14,051 nucleotides of DNA from UMGS1601 sp964617585 (GCA_964617585.1 CAZTXS010000032.1:1-14051); one strand, 5' to 3'. Counted from the first letter of the stretch, positions 1-7,517 are shown. Numbers and translations are program-made. The notes: generated from the sequence alone by a model not told the origin.

Positions 1-726
1 GTCAACAATAAGCTTCATCTCATGAATACACTCAAAATATGCGTTTCTCGGGTCATAACCTGCCTCGCAAAGAGTTTCAAAGCCTGCCTGCATAAGAGCG
101 CAAACGCCGCCGCAAAGAACAGCCTGCTCGCCGAATAGGTCGGTTTCAGTTTCTGTTCTGAAAGTTGTTTCCAAAACTCCCGCTCTTGCGCCGCCGATAC
201 CTGCTGCGTATGCAAGGCCTATATCCTGAGCGTCGCCGGTAGCGTCCTGCTCAACTGCGATAAGACAAGGAACTCCCTTTCCGGCCTGATATTCTGAACG
301 TACTGTGTGTCCCGGTCCCTTAGGAGCGATCATAATAACGTTTACGTCCTTAGGCGGTACGATACATCCAAAGTGAATGTTGAAGCCGTGTGCAAAAGCA
401 ATGGTTTTTCCCTCTGTCAAATAAGGAGCAATCTCACTCTTGTAAAGAGCAGCCTGCTTCTCATCAGGAATTAAAATCATGATAAGGTCGGCGGCCTTTG
501 CAGCTTCAGCCGTGGTCATAACCGTAAGACCTGCGTCCTCAGCCTTTTTCCATGACTTGCTTCCCTCATATAAACCGATAACAACGTCAACTCCGCTGTC
601 CTTAAGGTTTAAAGCGTGAGCGTGACCTTGACTTCCGTAGCCGATGATAGCAACTTTTTTACCCTTGAGCTTATTCAAGTCGCAGTCCTGCTGATAAAAA
701 ATTCTTGCCGTACTTGTGTTTGACAT
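1..726 (-). CDS. ilvC: Ketol-acid reductoisomerase, C-terminus cut by the window edge
   Basis: The enzyme isomerises and reduces 2-acetolactate (or 2-aceto-2-hydroxybutyrate) with NADPH and Mg2+, the second common step of valine, leucine and isoleucine synthesis, in the cytoplasm. The 242 residues read here begin MSNTSTARIFYQQDCDLNKL. A Rossmann motif GYGSQGHAHALNLKDSG lies near residues 29-45, followed by the phosphate-binding loop GLYEGSKSW typical of the family. The four metal-binding acids are visible as D196 and E200 (TDLFGEQ) and E232 and E236 (YFECIHEMKL), matching D190/E194/E226/E230 of class I enzymes with a shift of six. Class I proteins have about 330-340 residues, so roughly 90 C-terminal residues lie outside the window. 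The ATG at 726 follows AGGAGG by 8 nt. It is the third gene after ilvB and ilvN, with a 147-bp gap before it. Identification is secure from family motifs. Confidence 0.97.
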   Translation of the reverse strand, partial: MSNTSTARIFYQQDCDLNKLKGKKVAIIGYGSQGHAHALNLKDSGVDVVIGLYEGSKSWKKAEDAGLTVMTTAEAAKAADLIMILIPDEKQAALYKSEIAPYLTEGKTIAFAHGFNIHFGCIVPPKDVNVIMIAPKGPGHTVRSEYQAGKGVPCLIAVEQDATGDAQDIGLAYAAGIGGARAGVLETTFRTETETDLFGEQAVLCGGVCALMQAGFETLCEAGYDPRNAYFECIHEMKLIVD

Positions 727-873
727 TTTCTTTTCCTCCTAAAGCTTGCATTTATATGCAATTTTAATAATTATTACTATAATAAGGCGATAATTCTGAA
801 ACTCCTTCCCCTTATTAATCAACCAATTAATATTATGATTGCTAAATGTTACATAATTGTTTTATTTAATAGC
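727..873 (-). other. ilvN-ilvC intergenic region with short palindrome
   Basis: This AT-rich gap of 147 bp separates ilvN from ilvC. Just before the ilvC Shine-Dalgarno lies a perfect dyad TTGCAT-ATAA-ATGCAA (746-761). A second weak dyad, TTATTA-TAG-TAATAA, lies around 771-785. I see neither a convincing terminator nor a clear sigma-A promoter, so co-transcription with ilvBN is the simplest reading. A purine-rich GGGAAGGAG stretch near 802-810 precedes a very short possible reading frame, discussed as a finding. Confidence 0.45.
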
Positions 874-1371
874 TTATTTTTTAAAAGTCATAACATCCTG
901 ACCTTTTTGAATAGCAATTGTTCCGGTTCTCACAACCTCTAAAACGTCATAAGGCTTTATAATCTCCTCAAGCCTGCAAATATGAGCGTATGTATCCGCA
1001 AGAAGAATAGTCATAGTGGTCAGAGAAATATCTATAACCTTTGCTCCGGTTATATCTGTGATAGTCATAATCTCGTTTCTTTTTTCAGCTGAAACACGAA
1101 GCTTGATTAAAATAAGCTCACGTTCAAGCTTTTCATCTTTTGTCAGAGTCTTTACCTTAATTACGTCGATAAGCTTGTTAAGCTGTTTTTCAACCTGCTC
1201 GACAATATGCTCGTCGCCGTCGACAATAATAGTCATCCTTGAAACCTGCGGATCGTCCGTAATGCCGACAGCTAAGCTTTCTATATTAAAGCCTCTCCTT
1301 GAAAACAGCCCTGAAATCCTCGATAGCGCTCCTGCATGGTTTTCCACCAAAACTGAAATCGTATATTTCAT
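874..1371 (-). CDS. ilvN: Acetolactate synthase small (regulatory) subunit
   Basis: This is the regulatory partner of the IlvB catalytic subunit; it raises catalytic activity and confers feedback inhibition by branched-chain amino acids, usually valine. The protein has 165 residues, the usual length for this family. The N-terminal ACT domain (about residues 3-75) has the signature ENHAGALSRISGLFSRRGFN. N11 and G14 sit where the valine-binding residues N11 and G14 of E. coli IlvH lie, which suggests that feedback control is retained (inference). The C-terminal domain (about 85-160) contains RELILIKLRV and the closing VVRTGTIAIQKG typical of the family. It starts 17 nt after the ilvB stop codon. 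Its Shine-Dalgarno AAAGGAA overlaps the ilvB stop region, indicating translational coupling. E. coli has isozymes named ilvN and ilvH; the Firmicutes gene is called either, so the symbol is by convention. Confidence 0.96.
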   Translation of the reverse strand: MKYTISVLVENHAGALSRISGLFSRRGFNIESLAVGITDDPQVSRMTIIVDGDEHIVEQVEKQLNKLIDVIKVKTLTKDEKLERELILIKLRVSAEKRNEIMTITDITGAKVIDISLTTMTILLADTYAHICRLEEIIKPYDVLEVVRTGTIAIQKGQDVMTFKK

Positions 1372-1387
1372 TTATCTAACATTCCTT

Positions 1388-3001
1388 TCACTGCAATGTG
1401 CTTTCAAAATCATCTACAACGCACTCAACCAAATAACAGCCCTTATGAGAAGCAAGCTGTTCAATGGCTTGTTCGGCTGTTTCTTCACTGTTTACTCTCA
1501 TTGCCGGAATACCGTACGCCTTGGCAAGCGCAATAAAGTCAGGCGATCCGTCAAGTGAAACGGCGTTCAGATGATTTTTATAAACGTTCGTCTGAACCTC
1601 TCGTACCATTCCCAAATAGTTATTTTTCATAACAACTATCTTTATGTCGATATTATGCTGAATTGCGGTGGCAAGCTCCATAAATTCCATCTGAAACGCT
1701 CCGTCGCCGCATATTGCCAAAACAGGGTGGTTCTCGTCCGCCAGCTTTGCGCCTATAGCCGCAGGAACCGAATAGCCCATTGTTCCCATTCCTCCTGACG
1801 TCAGAAAACGTCCGTCACGGATTTTATAGCTTGTTGCGCTCCATATCTGATTCTGACCTACGTCCGCAACAACCGTTGTATTCTTCGGCATTCTGTCCGA
1901 TAAGTCGCTTATGAATTTCCCGGGATTTACAGTTCCCGGTTTAACCTGCTTCCGAACCTCCGCAGTCTTATAGCTGTTAAGCTCGTTCAGCCATTCGTTA
2001 TGCTCCATAGGAGGGATAAGTCCAAGCATTTTTTTGAGAACCGTCTTTACATCTCCTACAAGAGGAATGTCAACGCCTAAGTTCTTTCCTATCTCGGCAG
2101 GGTCAATATCTATATGTATAACCTTGGTAGTCTTTTTAACGTTGTCAGGCTTACTTATAGCTCTGTCGCCTACTCTTGCACCTGCGAGCAAAATAACGTC
2201 GCAAAGCTCGACCGCTTTATTCGCAAGCTTTTTTCCGTGCATACCTATCATGCCGTAAAACAGCTCGTTATCCGCTGAAAATACCGATATGCCCATCATG
2301 GTTGTAACTACGGGTATTTGCATAACCTTTGAAAGCTCGGTAATTTCAGCCGTTGCGTTTGAAGAAAAAATACCTCCGCCTATACAGATAAGGGGCTTTT
2401 CTGCGTCCTTCAGAGCTTTTACAACACGCTTTATTTGAAGAGTATTTCCATTTACCGTAGGTTTATAGCTTCTTATATCCACATCCTCAGGATAGCAGAA
2501 ATCAATCTCTTCATTCTGAACATCCATAGGAACGTCGATTAAAACAGGTCCGGGACGTCCCGTTCCCGCTATGTAAAACGCTTCCTTAAAAATCCTCGGA
2601 AGCTCGTCCTTATTTTTAACTAAATAGCTGTGCTTTACAAACGGCTCGGCGGCGCCTGTTATGTCAGCCTCCTGAAAAGCGTCCGAACCTATCTGGTCAT
2701 TGTTGACCTGACCTGTTATGGCAACCAACGGAATAGAATCCGCATAAGCCGTCGCAATAGCAGTAATAAGATTTGTAGCTCCCGGCCCTGATGTTGCAAT
2801 ACATACTCCCGGTCTGCCTGTTATTCTGGCATAGCCGTTCGCCGCATGACCGCCGTTTGCCTCATGTCGGACAAGTATATGCCTGATACTGCTCTGATAT
2901 AAAGCGTCATAGAACGGACATATAGCCGCTCCGGGATAACCAAAGACGACTTTAACGTTTTCTGCCTCTAAACATTTTACCATTGCTTCACTGATTTTCA
3001 C
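1388..3001 (-). CDS. ilvB: Acetolactate synthase large (catalytic) subunit
   Basis: This thiamine-diphosphate enzyme condenses two pyruvates to 2-acetolactate, or pyruvate with 2-oxobutyrate, the first common step of branched-chain amino acid synthesis. From the chosen start it has 537 residues: an N-terminal cofactor domain with the catalytic Glu in RHEANGGHAANGYAR, a central domain (including HIDIDPAEIGKN), and a C-terminal thiamine-diphosphate domain with GDG and the later NN about 28 residues on. I place the start at GTG 3001, because GGAGG (3010-3014) lies 8 nt before it. The protein then begins VKISEAMVKCLEAENVKVVFGYPG and puts the catalytic Glu at residue 47, the position in E. coli acetolactate synthase II. 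An in-frame ATG at 3040 would add 13 residues, but only a weak GGAAAT precedes it and its codons lie in a repeat fragment. The common RHEQGAAHMADGYAR is altered to ANGGHAAN after the Glu. It heads the ilvBNC cluster. Confidence 0.95.
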   Translation of the reverse strand: MKISEAMVKCLEAENVKVVFGYPGAAICPFYDALYQSSIRHILVRHEANGGHAANGYARITGRPGVCIATSGPGATNLITAIATAYADSIPLVAITGQVNNDQIGSDAFQEADITGAAEPFVKHSYLVKNKDELPRIFKEAFYIAGTGRPGPVLIDVPMDVQNEEIDFCYPEDVDIRSYKPTVNGNTLQIKRVVKALKDAEKPLICIGGGIFSSNATAEITELSKVMQIPVVTTMMGISVFSADNELFYGMIGMHGKKLANKAVELCDVILLAGARVGDRAISKPDNVKKTTKVIHIDIDPAEIGKNLGVDIPLVGDVKTVLKKMLGLIPPMEHNEWLNELNSYKTAEVRKQVKPGTVNPGKFISDLSDRMPKNTTVVADVGQNQIWSATSYKIRDGRFLTSGGMGTMGYSVPAAIGAKLADENHPVLAICGDGAFQMEFMELATAIQHNIDIKIVVMKNNYLGMVREVQTNVYKNHLNAVSLDGSPDFIALAKAYGIPAMRVNSEETAEQAIEQLASHKGCYLVECVVDDFESTLQ

Positions 3002-3014
3002 GTTTGCCGCCTCC
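3002..3014 (-). promoter_or_regulatory. Ribosome binding site that decides the ilvB start
   Basis: GGAGG at 3010-3014 lies 8 nt before GTG 2999-3001 in the ilvB frame. No comparable site lies before the in-frame ATG at 3038-3040, so GTG is the better start. Confidence 0.7.
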
Positions 3015-3017
3015 AAT

Positions 3018-3041
3018 TTCAATAAGGGCTTGCCCGTCATT
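3018..3041 (+). repeat. Repeat fragment A, in the ilvB leader
   Basis: These 24 bp match one end of the longer repeat at 7374-7517 at 22 of 24 positions (same orientation), and share 17 identical bases with the copy at 6002-6109 (opposite orientation). The core is a small hairpin, GGGC-TT-GCCC. The rest of the repeat is absent. It lies between the ilvB promoter and the ilvB ribosome binding site, so it is transcribed in the leader. Whether it is a remnant of a full copy or an independent short motif cannot be told from this window. Confidence 0.6.
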
Positions 3042-3082
3042 ATAAATTTCCATATATTTTAAACATATAAATATGTGAAATT

Positions 3083-3111
3083 ATTATACAACATATTAAC
3101 TCTTTAGTCAA
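3083..3111 (-). promoter_or_regulatory. Sigma-A-like promoter of ilvBNC
   Basis: On the minus strand the -35 box is TTGACT (3106-3111), followed by a 17-bp spacer and a consensus -10 box TATAAT (3083-3088). The predicted start of transcription is near 3076, giving a leader of about 75 nt to the GTG start. A dyad ACATAT-AA-ATATGT (3063-3076) sits at the predicted start and could be an operator. The leader is too short for a T-box riboswitch and I see no T-box motif. Confidence 0.75.
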
Positions 3112-3117
3112 GCAAGC

Positions 3118-3152
3118 ATAAATAAAGCGGCTCAACAAAATGCAAAGCCGCC
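3118..3152 (-). terminator. Terminator after the GH2 gene
   Basis: The inverted repeat GCGGCT (3127-3132) / AGCCGC (3146-3151) with a 13-nt loop is followed on the minus strand by TTTATTT. It lies 22 nt after the GH2 stop codon and just before the ilvB promoter, separating the two units. Confidence 0.75.
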
Positions 3153-3173
3153 TAACCATATTAATTTCAAAGT

Positions 3174-5918
3174 CTATTCTCTGCAATAGTCTAACACGGA
3201 TTTAATAAACTGCTTTCCTGCAACGCTTTCTGACAGCTTATCAAAATCACAGTTGCAGACAACAACCTTTCCGCCGTCCTTTTCATACTCATAAAGCATA
3301 CCGAGCTGATGATTTCTTTCAAAATTATCAATAGTACGAACGATAAACCTTTTATCCTCATAAGCATTATCCAGAATCTCGCTCTTGGAGTTTTCGACAA
3401 TTTCCCACCATTGCTCAGTAGAACAAAAATCACACGGGAACTGCGAAAGTATCGGGTGCTTATTGTCAATCAAAAGCCCCATTGTACCGACAGGAAGCGG
3501 TTTTTTCATCATTTCTGAAATCGACCTGAACATCGGATAACACCAGAAATCCTGACAGTAAAAGCCCTGAACGTAATCACTGCCGCTCAGTTTTTTAGAA
3601 TCGGGAACAATCAGAACGGTTTTTCCGTTTTTCAGAAGCTTTTCAGCCTCGGGCGAATCAGCGCTCTCAAAAAGGTAAACGCCGTTTATATCAACGCTTT
3701 CAACTCTGGGAAACAGCCATATCTTATACGAATTATTTATATCCGTTTCGTTAATCTGCATTGAAAATTCTATAGTTCTGACCTCATCTGTATCAGGCAG
3801 TTCTACGCTTATATCACAGACGTCGATATAATTCTGACCTTCTGACTGAACAATAGTTTCCTTACCGTCTGCTATAATACTTCCGCAGGAGCATTTAAGC
3901 TGCCAGTAAAGAGTTTTTGAATCGATACTGTAATTTCTGTAGTAAGCAAGCTCAATATGAGCGTTGAAGCTTTCTCCACTCTCAAAGGTATAGCTTGAAA
4001 ACCTGCCTAAAAGCACTGCGTCCGAACAGAATTCTCTCCACTGCTTTGGCGAACATATACCTTTTTCGTCCATAAACGCATCCAAAACCCCGACTAAAGC
4101 CGTACCCTGTCCGCTGAAATCCTGAATATCGAGAATCTGAAATCCGCCTAACAGACGTGAACGGAACACAGCTTCCATTTCCTCCTTATAACAGGAAACA
4201 GCCAGTCTGCCCGAAGCCTTGAAAAAATCCTTAGCTAAATGCCCCATACCTGCATTTTCAAGCCGTTCTCTGAATATCTCAAAATTTTTAGCTTTAAGAG
4301 AACCTGTATACTTATCAATCTCGTCAAAATCAGGATACGTTTCATATTGTCCTATCTCATGAGTAACTATCGGCACTTCCGGAATGAACCCTGAGTTAGC
4401 CTCGCTTGCTTTAACGGTTTTCATGGTAGTGCCATACTGAATCTGAACGGTTTCTTCCCCGCTCGCTTTATTTTCACCCATAGCCACTGTCGGGTGAATC
4501 AGATTGTCATAGCTCACATCGGTTGCAGGCTTGTTTGTCTGAACATGACCGAGCGGAGCGTCGCACATGGCATAAGAACCCCTTATAAGCCTGTCTGACG
4601 AAAGCCTTACGCCGCAGAAAAAGTCGTCGTTTTCCAAAACAGAAGGAAAAAACTGAAAGTTATTAGAACCCTGAGTATAAAGATGTCTGCTGTCAGCGGA
4701 TTTAAAGCCGCCTATAATCTCATTTAAACGTTCTGTGCTTCCCCACAGCTCGTTTCCGAGCGACATCATGCAATAAGACGGGTGATTCCCAAATTCTCTC
4801 ATCATTCTGAAGCCTTCGTCAATCAGAAACTCCTGCTCTTCTTCATTATATCCGTCCTCGCCCTTAGCAGCTATAGTTCCCCAGAAAGGAATCTCAGGCT
4901 CCATATAAATACCCAGCATATCGGCGGCGATAAAAGCAGCCTCTGGAGGACAGCAGGTATGAAACCTATAATGATTCATTCCGTAATCATACGATTTGCT
5001 CATAACCCTGAGCCAGCCCGCAACATCCGTCGGCATAAAGCCGGTTTTCGGGAAAATCATACCGTCGTGCTTACCTCTTAAAAAAACTTTTCTGCCGTTT
5101 ACGGTAAACTTATCTCCATCAGTTTTGAATTCTCTCAGTCCGATTACCGAAGAATATGTATCATCGCCTATTGAAACCGAAATATTATAAAGATAAGGTC
5201 TGTACTCGTCCCAAAGATAAGCGTTCTTTCCCATTTCATAAGTAACATCTATCTTACCGTTTGAATATTCATATTCACACGGATTTACAACCTGATCGTT
5301 CTTTGCTTTAGGACCGTCAAAGCCAACCGCCCAAACCTTGACCCTACCGCATTCTTCACCGGCAACATCGGCTTTTATACGAACTGTTTTAGTCTTAATA
5401 TCGCTTTGGACAAATACGTTCTTTACATAGGTTTTGTCAAAAATCTGAAGCTCAATTCTTCCGACAATGCCGTTCCAGTTAGTCTGCGTATCGGGAGAAG
5501 TCAAATGACCGCCTCCTGTTTTGTAACCTACGTTAGAAACCCTTACCGTGACGGTATGAATCCCCTCGCTTATATAATCGGTAATATCATAAACATGAGG
5601 AGAAACCAAAGAATCAAAGCTTCCGACTTTTTTGCCGTCGATAAAAAGGGTTGATATTCTTGTGCGTTCAAAGAAAATAAATGCATTTTTCCCAACTGCT
5701 CTTGACAAGTCAACTTCTTTTGAAAACCACGCCCAGCCCTCAAATTTATATGTATCGGTTAAAGATCCCGTTTCACGCTTCTCATTATATTTTCCTTTTT
5801 TGGCGTTTGAAGTCGAATTCGGCAAGCTTATGCTGTCGCTGAAAGGAAGAGCCTTTCCTTCCATTTTTTCATCAAGCTCAAACGACCATTCGCCGCTTAA
5901 ATCAATAAAATCTATCAT
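3174..5918 (-). CDS. Glycoside hydrolase family 2 protein (beta-glycosidase), cytoplasmic
   Basis: This is a predicted retaining exo-beta-glycosidase of family GH2 (beta-galactosidase/beta-glucuronidase group); the substrate cannot be read from the sequence. In its 914 residues I infer an N-terminal sugar-binding beta-sandwich (about 1-160, starting DLSGEWSFELDE), an immunoglobulin-like domain (165-265), a TIM barrel (270-630), and a C-terminal extension (640-914). The acid/base is probably E390 in SLGNELWG and the nucleophile E521 in VTHEIGQYETYPDF. The C-terminal part holds KTVLIVPDSKK and HPILSQFPCDFCSTEQWW, and its alternating strands suggest an amidotransferase-like accessory fold (weak inference). 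No signal peptide or membrane segment is seen, so it probably acts on imported oligosaccharides. The ATG is preceded by AGGAGAGG. It has its own terminator and no transporter or regulator beside it, so it appears monocistronic. Confidence 0.88.
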   Translation of the reverse strand: MIDFIDLSGEWSFELDEKMEGKALPFSDSISLPNSTSNAKKGKYNEKRETGSLTDTYKFEGWAWFSKEVDLSRAVGKNAFIFFERTRISTLFIDGKKVGSFDSLVSPHVYDITDYISEGIHTVTVRVSNVGYKTGGGHLTSPDTQTNWNGIVGRIELQIFDKTYVKNVFVQSDIKTKTVRIKADVAGEECGRVKVWAVGFDGPKAKNDQVVNPCEYEYSNGKIDVTYEMGKNAYLWDEYRPYLYNISVSIGDDTYSSVIGLREFKTDGDKFTVNGRKVFLRGKHDGMIFPKTGFMPTDVAGWLRVMSKSYDYGMNHYRFHTCCPPEAAFIAADMLGIYMEPEIPFWGTIAAKGEDGYNEEEQEFLIDEGFRMMREFGNHPSYCMMSLGNELWGSTERLNEIIGGFKSADSRHLYTQGSNNFQFFPSVLENDDFFCGVRLSSDRLIRGSYAMCDAPLGHVQTNKPATDVSYDNLIHPTVAMGENKASGEETVQIQYGTTMKTVKASEANSGFIPEVPIVTHEIGQYETYPDFDEIDKYTGSLKAKNFEIFRERLENAGMGHLAKDFFKASGRLAVSCYKEEMEAVFRSRLLGGFQILDIQDFSGQGTALVGVLDAFMDEKGICSPKQWREFCSDAVLLGRFSSYTFESGESFNAHIELAYYRNYSIDSKTLYWQLKCSCGSIIADGKETIVQSEGQNYIDVCDISVELPDTDEVRTIEFSMQINETDINNSYKIWLFPRVESVDINGVYLFESADSPEAEKLLKNGKTVLIVPDSKKLSGSDYVQGFYCQDFWCYPMFRSISEMMKKPLPVGTMGLLIDNKHPILSQFPCDFCSTEQWWEIVENSKSEILDNAYEDKRFIVRTIDNFERNHQLGMLYEYEKDGGKVVVCNCDFDKLSESVAGKQFIKSVLDYCRE

Positions 5919-6001
5919 AAATTCCTCTCCTGCTTTTTTTGTTAAATAAATTATATAAATTTAACTTTATTTATATTAACATAATTATTAAAAAATTGCA
6001 A

Positions 6002-6109
6002 TATAAGTTAGGCAAGATTTTCCCGACCTCTATATACGGCGGATTCCATTACCCGGTTGGCAATGCCGACCCTTTCCACGTTGAATTACGGGCAAGCCCT
6101 TATTAAATA
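6002..6109 (-). repeat. Dispersed repeat, copy B (108 bp)
   Basis: Read on the minus strand this segment aligns base for base with 7374-7517 at 91 of 108 positions by hand count, once a 36-bp block of the other copy is removed. Conserved blocks include ATTCAACG, GGGTCGGCATTG, ACCGG, GTAATGGAA and ATCTTGCCT. It contains short imperfect hairpins, for example GGT-C-GGC-ATT-GCC-A-ACC and GGGC-TT-GCCC. It lies downstream of the dnaJ terminator and upstream of the GH2 gene. No open reading frame of note is present. I do not recognise the family; a non-autonomous mobile element or a REP/BIME-like repeat are possibilities. Confidence 0.85.
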
Positions 6110-6132
6110 ACTGCATAAATTTTCTTTTTTAA

Positions 6133-6180
6133 AAACAAATAAAAATCCCTGTCAACGTTCAAAAGCCGACAAGGATTTTC
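6133..6180 (-). terminator. Terminator of the heat-shock operon, after dnaJ
   Basis: On the minus strand AAAATCCTTGTC (6168-6179) pairs with GACAGGGATTTT (6142-6153) over 12 bp with one G-U pair, around a 14-nt loop, and runs into TTTTTATTTG. It starts 14 nt after the dnaJ stop codon. Confidence 0.85.
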
Positions 6181-6192
6181 CTTTTATCAAAT

Positions 6193-7341
6193 TTATATAA
6201 GCTTTTCTTTCAGCTTTGAAAAGAAGCTTTGCCTTTTCGCATAATTCTTTTCACTCAGAAGATCGTCAAATTCATTCAGCTTCCTTACCATTTCCTTGCT
6301 TAAGCCCTTTGGAGTTTCAACAACCACCCTTACATAGTGGTCGCCGTTGTCGCTGCGGTTAAGCTTCTTAATGCCCTTTCCTTTGAGTCTGAAAACAGTT
6401 CCTGTCTGAGTCCCGGCAGGAACAATGTACTTTACCTTTCCGTCAACCGTAGGCACAGTAATTTCATCTCCCAGCGTAACCTGTGCGAACGTCAGCGGAA
6501 TCTCCGTCCAAACGTCAAATCCGTCACGCTCGAACACGCTGTCGCGTCTTACCGACACGGTAACGTTCAAATCTCCGTTAGGACCTCCGTTCACGCCTGC
6601 GTCGCCGGCGCCTGCAACACGAAGAGTCTGACCGTTATCAATACCGGCAGGAATCTCGATCTCTCTTCTTGCCGAGGTTCTCGTCCTTCCCTGTCCCGAA
6701 CATCTGGAACAAGGAGTTTCAATAATCTTACCCTGTCCTGAACATCTTGGACACACTCTTGTTGATGTTATTGCTCCGAACGGCGTTCTCTGCTGAACGT
6801 TCACCTGACCTCTGCCTCCGCAGTCAGGGCATGTTTTGACAGAAGTGCCCGGAGCGGCTCCTGTTCCTCTGCAGTCGGGGCATCTCTCCATACGGTTCAT
6901 TCTTACTTCTATCTTCTTGCCCTTGCAGGCTTCCATAAAATCAATAGTTACGTTCGCACGAATATCCTGACCTCTTCTCGGAGCGTTAGGGTTAGACGAT
7001 GATCTTCCTCCGCCGAACGAACCGAAAATAGAATCGAATATATCCCCCATGTCTCCGAAACCGCCTCCGAAGCCGCTGAAACCGCCGGCTCCTGCTCCGC
7101 CGCTATAATTCGGATCAACTCCTGCGTGTCCGAACTGGTCATACTTAGCCCTTTTATCGCTGTCCGAAAGAATTTCATACGCCTCGTTGATTTCTTTGAA
7201 CATAGCTTCAGCTTCCTTATCGTCGGGATGCAGGTCAGGGTGATATTTCTTCGCAAGCTTTCTGTATGCTTTTTTTAGTTCATCATCGGAAGCGCCCTTG
7301 GAAACGCCAAGCACCTCGTAATAATCTCTTTTGTCCGCCAT
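6193..7341 (-). CDS. dnaJ: Chaperone DnaJ (type I Hsp40)
   Basis: DnaJ delivers unfolded clients to DnaK and stimulates its ATPase in the cytoplasm. The 382 residues show the full type I layout: J domain (about 5-70) with the essential HPD at 34-36, a Gly/Phe-rich linker (about 80-115), and four CxxCxGxG zinc-binding repeats at C154-C157, C171-C174, C197-C200 and C211-C214. The C-terminal client-binding domains follow (about 225-350). Length and all metal ligands are normal. The ATG at 7341 follows AAAGG by 8 nt. It is the last gene of the hrcA operon, but it is separated from dnaK by 246 bp holding a stem-loop and a dispersed repeat, an unusually long gap for this operon. Confidence 0.98.
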   Translation of the reverse strand: MADKRDYYEVLGVSKGASDDELKKAYRKLAKKYHPDLHPDDKEAEAMFKEINEAYEILSDSDKRAKYDQFGHAGVDPNYSGGAGAGGFSGFGGGFGDMGDIFDSIFGSFGGGRSSSNPNAPRRGQDIRANVTIDFMEACKGKKIEVRMNRMERCPDCRGTGAAPGTSVKTCPDCGGRGQVNVQQRTPFGAITSTRVCPRCSGQGKIIETPCSRCSGQGRTRTSARREIEIPAGIDNGQTLRVAGAGDAGVNGGPNGDLNVTVSVRRDSVFERDGFDVWTEIPLTFAQVTLGDEITVPTVDGKVKYIVPAGTQTGTVFRLKGKGIKKLNRSDNGDHYVRVVVETPKGLSKEMVRKLNEFDDLLSEKNYAKRQSFFSKLKEKLI

Positions 7342-7373
7342 AGATATGACCTTTCCTTTCGCCGTAACTCATA

Positions 7374-7517
7374 TATTCAATAAAGGCTTACCCGTCATTC
7401 AACGCAGCAAGGGTCGGCATTGACGACCGGCCGTTCAGTAGGGGATTGTATCCCGCTGCTGAACGGGTAATGGAACCCGCCGCCTATAGAGGCGGGGAAC
7501 ATCTTGCCTTAGTTATA
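7374..7517 (+). repeat. Dispersed repeat, copy C (144 bp, with extra stem-loop)
   Basis: This is the second long copy of the repeat also found at 6002-6109, in the opposite orientation. It keeps the same order of conserved blocks but has an extra 36 bp (7431-7466) between ACCGG and GTAATGG. Other visible stems are GGTCG-GCATTGA-CGACC and CCGCCT-ATAG-AGGCGG. It lies wholly between dnaK and dnaJ and so should be part of the operon mRNA, where its stems could affect RNA stability or processing (inference). Confidence 0.85.
7431..7466. repeat. 36-bp stem-loop present only in repeat copy C
   Basis: Perfect 8-bp outer arms CCGTTCAG / CTGAACGG enclose an inner stem GGGAT-TGT-ATCCC. Removing exactly this unit makes copy C collinear with copy B, so it behaves as a discrete module gained by one copy or lost by the other. 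Confidence 0.75.

Noticed and set aside
1016..1558. Plus-strand reading frame of 180 codons opposite ilvN and ilvB
   Set aside because: It lies antisense to two clearly identified conserved genes, has no ribosome site that I see and no recognisable protein motif.
3041..3110. T-box riboswitch or attenuator before ilvB
   Set aside because: The predicted leader is only about 75 nt, with no T-box sequence, no specifier stem and no terminator hairpin.
6002..7517. CRISPR array or transposase-bearing insertion sequence
   Set aside because: The two copies are over 1 kb apart, inverted and imperfect, with dnaJ between them; there are no regular spacers and no transposase frame.
6002..7517. Composite transposon carrying dnaJ
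   Set aside because: dnaJ is in its normal operon place with normal sequence; the repeats show no clear terminal inverted repeats or matching target duplications.
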